In this document: positions 6,301 to 8,619 of the stretch, piece after piece | Position numbering within the stretch: position 1 is the first letter of the stretch | How the letters are laid out: each line of letters starts with the position of its first letter | Origin: Alsobacter sp964544365 | Lineage (GTDB): Bacteria > Pseudomonadota > Alphaproteobacteria > Rhizobiales > Beijerinckiaceae | Assembly: GCA_964544365.1 (NCBI GenBank) | Contig: CAZJCW010000191.1 | Span: forward strand, 1-8,619 | Direction of reading: 5' to 3' | Length of the DNA stretch: 8,619 bases | Program-made: the position numbers and the translations under genes | The notes under the pieces: generated by a model | The model's database searches: none | Seen by the model: only the letters and a program-made list of their open reading frames with translations | Told to the model about the DNA's origin: nothing

Positions 6301-6392
6301 GGACACGGCGACGGGGGATGCGGAATGCCCCCTCCCTGCCTTCGGCGCCGGTGTCCTCGGCCCGCAACGGAAACCCCGTTGCGGGCCGTTTT
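6301..6392 (+). ncRNA. Candidate EcfG-dependent small RNA (GsrN-like architecture)
   Basis: A transcript of about 92 nt is bounded by an exact EcfG promoter and a 13-bp terminator hairpin. GGACAC (6301-6306) pairs with GTGTCC (6351-6356), and after a one-base bulge GGCG (6307-6310) pairs with CGCC (6346-6349). The closing stem therefore begins exactly at the expected transcription start. Inside, GGGGG (6313-6317) can pair with CCCCC (6328-6332), leaving a C/U-rich stretch (about 6333-6342) free. The ATG at 6299 lies at or before the predicted +1 and has no Shine-Dalgarno, so a peptide is unlikely. Caulobacter GsrN is a sigma-T/EcfG-dependent sRNA that uses a C-rich loop to bind mRNA leaders such as katG. 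The layout here (GSR promoter, C-rich unpaired segment, terminator, next to GSR genes) is similar, but homology was not tested. The alternative is an untranslated leader or attenuator upstream of csbD. Confidence 0.62.
6358..6392 (+). terminator. Strong intrinsic terminator of the small RNA
   Basis: A perfect 13-bp stem, arms 6358-6370 and 6376-6388, has a 5-nt AAACC loop and is followed by TTTT (6389-6392). No ORF ends just upstream on the plus strand, so it must end a non-coding transcript, here the one from the promoter at 6270-6294. The csbD promoter starts 7 nt after the T-run. Confidence 0.85.
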
Positions 6393-6398
6393 CTGTTC

Positions 6399-6423
6399 GG
6401 AACCAGTCCAATCCTAGCACGTT
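6399..6423 (+). promoter_or_regulatory. EcfG-type promoter for csbD-like gene
   Basis: GGAAC (6399-6403), 16-nt spacer, CGTT (6420-6423): exact consensus, 35 nt before ATG 6459. CsbD-family genes are recurrent members of general stress regulons, which supports this assignment. Confidence 0.82.
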
Positions 6424-6458
6424 GCACCTACTCCCGACCAAACATGAGGGAGTTGGCC

Positions 6459-6671
6459 ATGAACTGGGATCGTATCGAAGGCAATTGGACGCAGATGAAA
6501 GGCCGCATCAAGCAGCAATGGGGCGAGCTGACGGACGATGACTTGTCCGTGATGGATGGCAAGCGCGACCAACTCGCCGGACGGCTTCAGGAGCGCTACG
6601 GCTATGCCAAGGATCGCGCCGAACGCGAGATCGACAATTGGCTGGAGCGCAACAAGACCGAGCGGATCTGA
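6459..6671 (+). CDS. CsbD-family general stress protein
   Basis: The 70-residue protein matches the CsbD pattern along its length: MNWDRIEGNWTQMKGRIKQQ, then WGELTDDDL, then GKRDQLAGRLQERYGYAKDRAE. It is small, highly charged, lacks membrane segments and Cys, and is predicted mostly helical. CsbD proteins are induced by general stress sigma factors (SigB in Bacillus; PhyR/EcfG regulons in Alphaproteobacteria), but their biochemical role is unknown. The start at ATG 6459 fits the family N-terminus and has GAGGGAG (6446-6452) 6 nt upstream. An in-frame ATG at 6444 would place the Shine-Dalgarno inside the gene and is rejected. The gene is monocistronic, converges with phyR and is followed by a hairpin. 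Confidence 0.95.
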   Translation: MNWDRIEGNWTQMKGRIKQQWGELTDDDLSVMDGKRDQLAGRLQERYGYAKDRAEREIDNWLERNKTERI

Positions 6672-6680
6672 CCGCCGGAC

Positions 6681-6704
6681 CTCCCTCCCCGCCCGGGGAG
6701 GGAG
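6681..6704. terminator. Hairpin between convergent csbD and phyR genes
   Basis: A perfect 10-bp stem pairs CTCCCTCCCC (6681-6690) with GGGGAGGGAG (6695-6704) around a GCCC loop. It lies 9 nt after the csbD stop and 10 nt after the phyR stop (opposite strands). Neither side has a T-run, so it is a hairpin 3' end or bidirectional roadblock rather than a textbook intrinsic terminator. Confidence 0.6.
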
Positions 6705-6714
6705 ACCCCGCCTG

Positions 6715-7548
6715 TCAGGTGCCCAGAACCTGCGACTGCTGCCGCTCCGGTTGACCGCAACCCACGAGTTGCGATGTCTGGTTGAAGAAAAGCGCCTGGC
6801 TGATCACGGCCTTCACGGTTTCCACCCTGAACGGCTTCGTGATCAGGAAGGCCGGCTCCGGTCGATCGCCGGTCAGGAACCGCTCCGGAAAGGCGGTGAT
6901 GAAGATGACCGGCACGGCGGTTGTCTTCAGGATGTCGTTGACCGCATCCACGCCGGAGCTGCCGTCCGCCAGCTGAATATCGGCCAGCACGAGCCCGGGA
7001 CTGCGGGACTGCAGGGCTGCCTTCGCCTCGTTCCTCGTGCGGGCGACCGCCAGGACCCGATGTCCGAGGCTCTGCACGAGGGCCTCGAGGTCCATGGCGA
7101 TGATCGGCTCGTCTTCGATGATGAGCACGTCCGTCGACATCTGGGCCGCGATCTCGCGCCCCGCATCCACGAACAGTTCCTCGACATCGACGAGGGGCTT
7201 GTCCATGGCCCCCGCGACCTGCTCGGCGTTGAAGCCCTCGACGCAATGCAGCAGGAAGGCGACCCGCGCCGGCGGCGTCAGCATGGACAGGTTGCGGCGC
7301 GGCCCGCTTTCGAGGCGGGCTCCGACGTCCGTGGCACCGTTGACCGGGACGGAACCCCAGACCTTCAGGAAGGCCCGGTAGAGCGCCACGCGTGGTTCAA
7401 GGTCGGCCCGGAAACAACTCGGGTCGGCGACAAGGGCCTCGAGGGTTGCGACGGCGTAGGCGTCCCCTCCCTGCTGGGTGCCGGCGAGGGCGCGGGCGAA
7501 CCGCCGCAGGTACGGCAAGTGCGGAGCGATCGCCTGGGCGACGGACAT
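6715..7548 (-). CDS. phyR: PhyR, general stress response anti-anti-sigma response regulator
   Basis: The 277-residue protein has the diagnostic PhyR order: an EcfG-like sigma domain (about 1-130) fused to a C-terminal receiver (about 139-256). The sigma part has PYLRRFARALAG and TLEALVADP in region 2 and ARVAFLLHCVEGFNAEQVAGAMD in region 4. It mimics a sigma factor and is not expected to bind DNA. The receiver has E145/D146/E147, phosphoacceptor D190 in LVLADIQLADGSSG, T218 in ITAFPERFLTGDRPEPAFLITKPF, and K238. On phosphorylation the sigma-like domain binds NepR and releases EcfG. The start is ATG 7548, with AGGAGA 6 nt upstream and matching family length; 13 codons of open frame upstream are not used. 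It is transcribed divergently from nepR-ecfG, with its own exact EcfG promoter, so positive feedback is expected. Confidence 0.97.
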   Translation of the reverse strand: MSVAQAIAPHLPYLRRFARALAGTQQGGDAYAVATLEALVADPSCFRADLEPRVALYRAFLKVWGSVPVNGATDVGARLESGPRRNLSMLTPPARVAFLLHCVEGFNAEQVAGAMDKPLVDVEELFVDAGREIAAQMSTDVLIIEDEPIIAMDLEALVQSLGHRVLAVARTRNEAKAALQSRSPGLVLADIQLADGSSGVDAVNDILKTTAVPVIFITAFPERFLTGDRPEPAFLITKPFRVETVKAVISQALFFNQTSQLVGCGQPERQQSQVLGT

Positions 7549-7649
7549 GGAATGTCTCCTATCGGATTGAACGTGGCTGCCCCGCACCGGAGACTGCGTG
7601 GCGATGGCGGCGGAACGGACCGCCTAGGGGCCGTAACCATTCCCGGTGT

Positions 7650-7675
7650 AACGTCTGCACCGACCCGAAAGTTCC
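7650..7675 (-). promoter_or_regulatory. EcfG-type promoter for phyR
   Basis: Minus strand GGAAC (7675-7671), 17-nt spacer and CGTT (7653-7650) are exact consensus. The leader to ATG 7548 is about 95 nt, the longest among the exact EcfG promoters in the window. Its -35 box is only 10 bp from that of the divergent nepR promoter. Confidence 0.85.
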
Positions 7676-7685
7676 GCTCATGGCT

Positions 7686-7710
7686 GGAACTTCGTCATGA
7701 GAACAGCGTT
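7686..7710 (+). promoter_or_regulatory. EcfG-type promoter for nepR-ecfG
   Basis: GGAAC (7686-7690), 16-nt spacer and CGTT (7707-7710) are exact consensus on the plus strand, 74 nt before the nepR ATG. EcfG autoregulation through this position is known in several Alphaproteobacteria. Confidence 0.88.
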
Positions 7711-7784
7711 GAGGCGGGCGATGTGTTCCCGACGAGACGAGCCATTCCCCCGGACTGGTCGACACGGGGACACGGAGGCAAGCG

Positions 7785-8042
7785 ATGGGTGCGAGGAAAG
7801 GCCGTCGATCCGGCGGCGTGGACATTCAGGCAGGTCACGACATGAGCGGGCCCATCCAAGTTTCGATGTCTGACCCGGGGGGACCTGACACCCACGGCGG
7901 GAGTGACGACGTGCAATCGCATATCGGGCGCCAGCTCAGGTCCCTCTACGACGCCGTCGTGAAGCAGCCGGTACCTGATCGGTTCGTCGAATTGCTGGCC
8001 AAGCTCGACGAGAAAAGCGGGGGGAAGAAGGATCGGGAATGA
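7785..8042 (+). CDS. nepR: NepR, anti-sigma factor of EcfG
   Basis: The 85-residue protein has the NepR core at 46-77 (HIGRQLRSLYDAVVKQPVP then DRFVELLAKLDEK). This comprises the two short helices separated by VPDRF that clamp either EcfG or phosphorylated PhyR. The N-terminal 45 residues are low-complexity and probably disordered. ATG 7785 is preferred because GGAGG (7774-7778) sits 6 nt upstream. The internal ATGs at 7842 and 7866 lack good Shine-Dalgarno sites, although many NepR proteins are about as short as those would give. The last codons overlap ecfG (ATGA at 8039-8042), implying translational coupling, which helps keep anti-sigma and sigma in balance. In unstressed cells it holds EcfG inactive. 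Confidence 0.95.
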   Translation: MGARKGRRSGGVDIQAGHDMSGPIQVSMSDPGGPDTHGGSDDVQSHIGRQLRSLYDAVVKQPVPDRFVELLAKLDEKSGGKKDRE

Positions 8043-8617
8043 CCGAAGACCCCGCTGCGCAGCGCATGAAGGACGACATTCTGGCCGCCGTGCCGGCTCT
8101 CCGCGCCTTCGCGATGTCCCTCAGCGGCAATCCCGATCGCGCCGACGATCTCGTGCAGGAAACCATGCTCAAGGCGTGGGCCAACCGCGACAGCTTCACG
8201 CCCGGAACCAATGTCGCCGCCTGGCTCTTCACGATCCTGCGCAACGTCTTCTATTCCGAGCACCGCAAGCGACGCCGGGAGGTCGAGGACGCCGACGGCC
8301 AGATGGCGTCGCGCCTCTCGACCCATCCGTCCCAGGACGGTCACATGGACCTCGTCGACTTCCGCGTCGCGCTGCAACAGCTTCTGCCGGACCAGCGCGA
8401 GGCGCTCATCCTGATCGGCGGGTCCGGACTGTCCTACGAGGAGGCTGCCCAGATCTGCGGTTGCGCAGTCGGCACCATCAAGAGCCGCGTGAACCGGGCG
8501 CGTTCGCGTCTCGCCGAGATCCTGTCTGTCTCCTCGACGTCGGAGTTCGGCCCGGAATCGCGCTGGTCAAGCGCCCTCTCCGACTCCGCCACGACGACCG
8601 ACGAACGCCAACGCTGA
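8039..8617 (+). CDS. ecfG: EcfG, general stress response ECF sigma factor
   Basis: The 192-residue ECF sigma factor is complete; its TGA lies 2 nt before the window ends. Sigma region 2 spans about 15-80, with DDLVQETMLKAWANRDSF and NVAAWLFTILRNVFYSEHRK (core RNA polymerase and -10 contacts). Region 4 spans about 108-162, with LLPDQREALILIGGSGLSYEEAA and VGTIKSRVNRARSRL as the -35-binding helix-turn-helix. The Ser/Thr-rich tail from about 164 is dispensable-looking. The start overlaps the nepR stop (ATGA), with GAAGGA about 6 nt upstream. The sequence and linkage to nepR/phyR identify it as the EcfG group rather than another ECF group. It should recognise the GGAAC-N16/17-CGTT sites listed here, including its own. 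Confidence 0.96.
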   Translation: MTEDPAAQRMKDDILAAVPALRAFAMSLSGNPDRADDLVQETMLKAWANRDSFTPGTNVAAWLFTILRNVFYSEHRKRRREVEDADGQMASRLSTHPSQDGHMDLVDFRVALQQLLPDQREALILIGGSGLSYEEAAQICGCAVGTIKSRVNRARSRLAEILSVSSTSEFGPESRWSSALSDSATTTDERQR

Positions 8618-8619
8618 TC

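Noticed and set aside
5471..6541. 356-codon plus-strand frame over the transglutaminase gene and the sRNA
   Set aside because: It is antisense to a gene with an intact catalytic triad and passes through promoters and an intrinsic terminator.
6299..6541. Peptide starting at ATG 6299 within the small RNA region
   Set aside because: The ATG lies at or before the predicted transcription start, has no Shine-Dalgarno, and the frame reads through the terminator and the csbD promoter.
6556..7845. 429-codon plus-strand frame running over csbD, phyR and the divergent promoters
   Set aside because: It crosses several confirmed genes and regulatory sites and shows no protein-family pattern; it is a GC-driven shadow.
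1..8619. CRISPR arrays, tRNA or rRNA genes, insertion sequences, phage or att sites
   Set aside because: No direct-repeat arrays, tRNA-like cloverleafs, transposase frames or terminal inverted repeats were seen on either strand.

Overview
GC-rich, densely coded DNA from an alphaproteobacterium. It carries the complete PhyR-NepR-EcfG general stress response (GSR) locus, a partner-switching system found only in Alphaproteobacteria. The Omp25/RopB-like porin, HisKA_2 kinase and CsbD protein suggest Hyphomicrobiales (Rhizobiales), plausibly a Methylobacterium/Bosea-type genome. The genus assignment is an impression from protein style, not a search result.

Layout. 1-467: 3' end of an outer-membrane beta-barrel gene, then two hairpins, the second with a T-run (terminator). 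624-1655 (+): soluble PAS-HisKA_2 histidine kinase, convergent with 1674-2048 (-), a receiver-only response regulator carrying a Phe-Ala-Thr-Gly motif. 2307-4541 (-): membrane-bound PDC/Cache hybrid histidine kinase. 4627-4851 (-): small protein with a Rho_N/SAP-like helical segment. 5048-5257 (+): proline-rich small protein. 5258-6145 (-): transglutaminase-like protein. About 6301-6392 (+): probable small RNA gene with an intrinsic terminator. 6459-6671 (+): CsbD-like stress protein. 6715-7548 (-): PhyR. 7785-8042 (+): NepR. 8039-8617 (+): EcfG sigma factor, overlapping nepR by 4 nt.

The unifying signal is a promoter. A scan by eye of both strands found seven exact copies of the EcfG-type promoter GGAAC-N16/17-CGTT and one near-copy (GGAAC-N17-GGTT). 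Each lies in a short intergenic region and points at a gene or at the small RNA. The predicted targets are the PAS kinase, the Rho_N-like small protein, the proline-rich protein, the transglutaminase, the small RNA, csbD, phyR and nepR-ecfG. About 0.1 exact copy would be expected by chance in a window this size.

The window therefore reads as a GSR island. It holds sensor kinase(s), the anti-sigma switch (phosphorylated PhyR sequesters NepR and frees EcfG), and a set of EcfG-driven effector genes beside the regulators. The most novel items are the structured EcfG-driven small RNA between the transglutaminase and csbD genes (GsrN-like in architecture), the divergent pair of uncharacterised small proteins, and the candidate feedback of EcfG onto a HisKA_2 kinase that may act upstream of PhyR.
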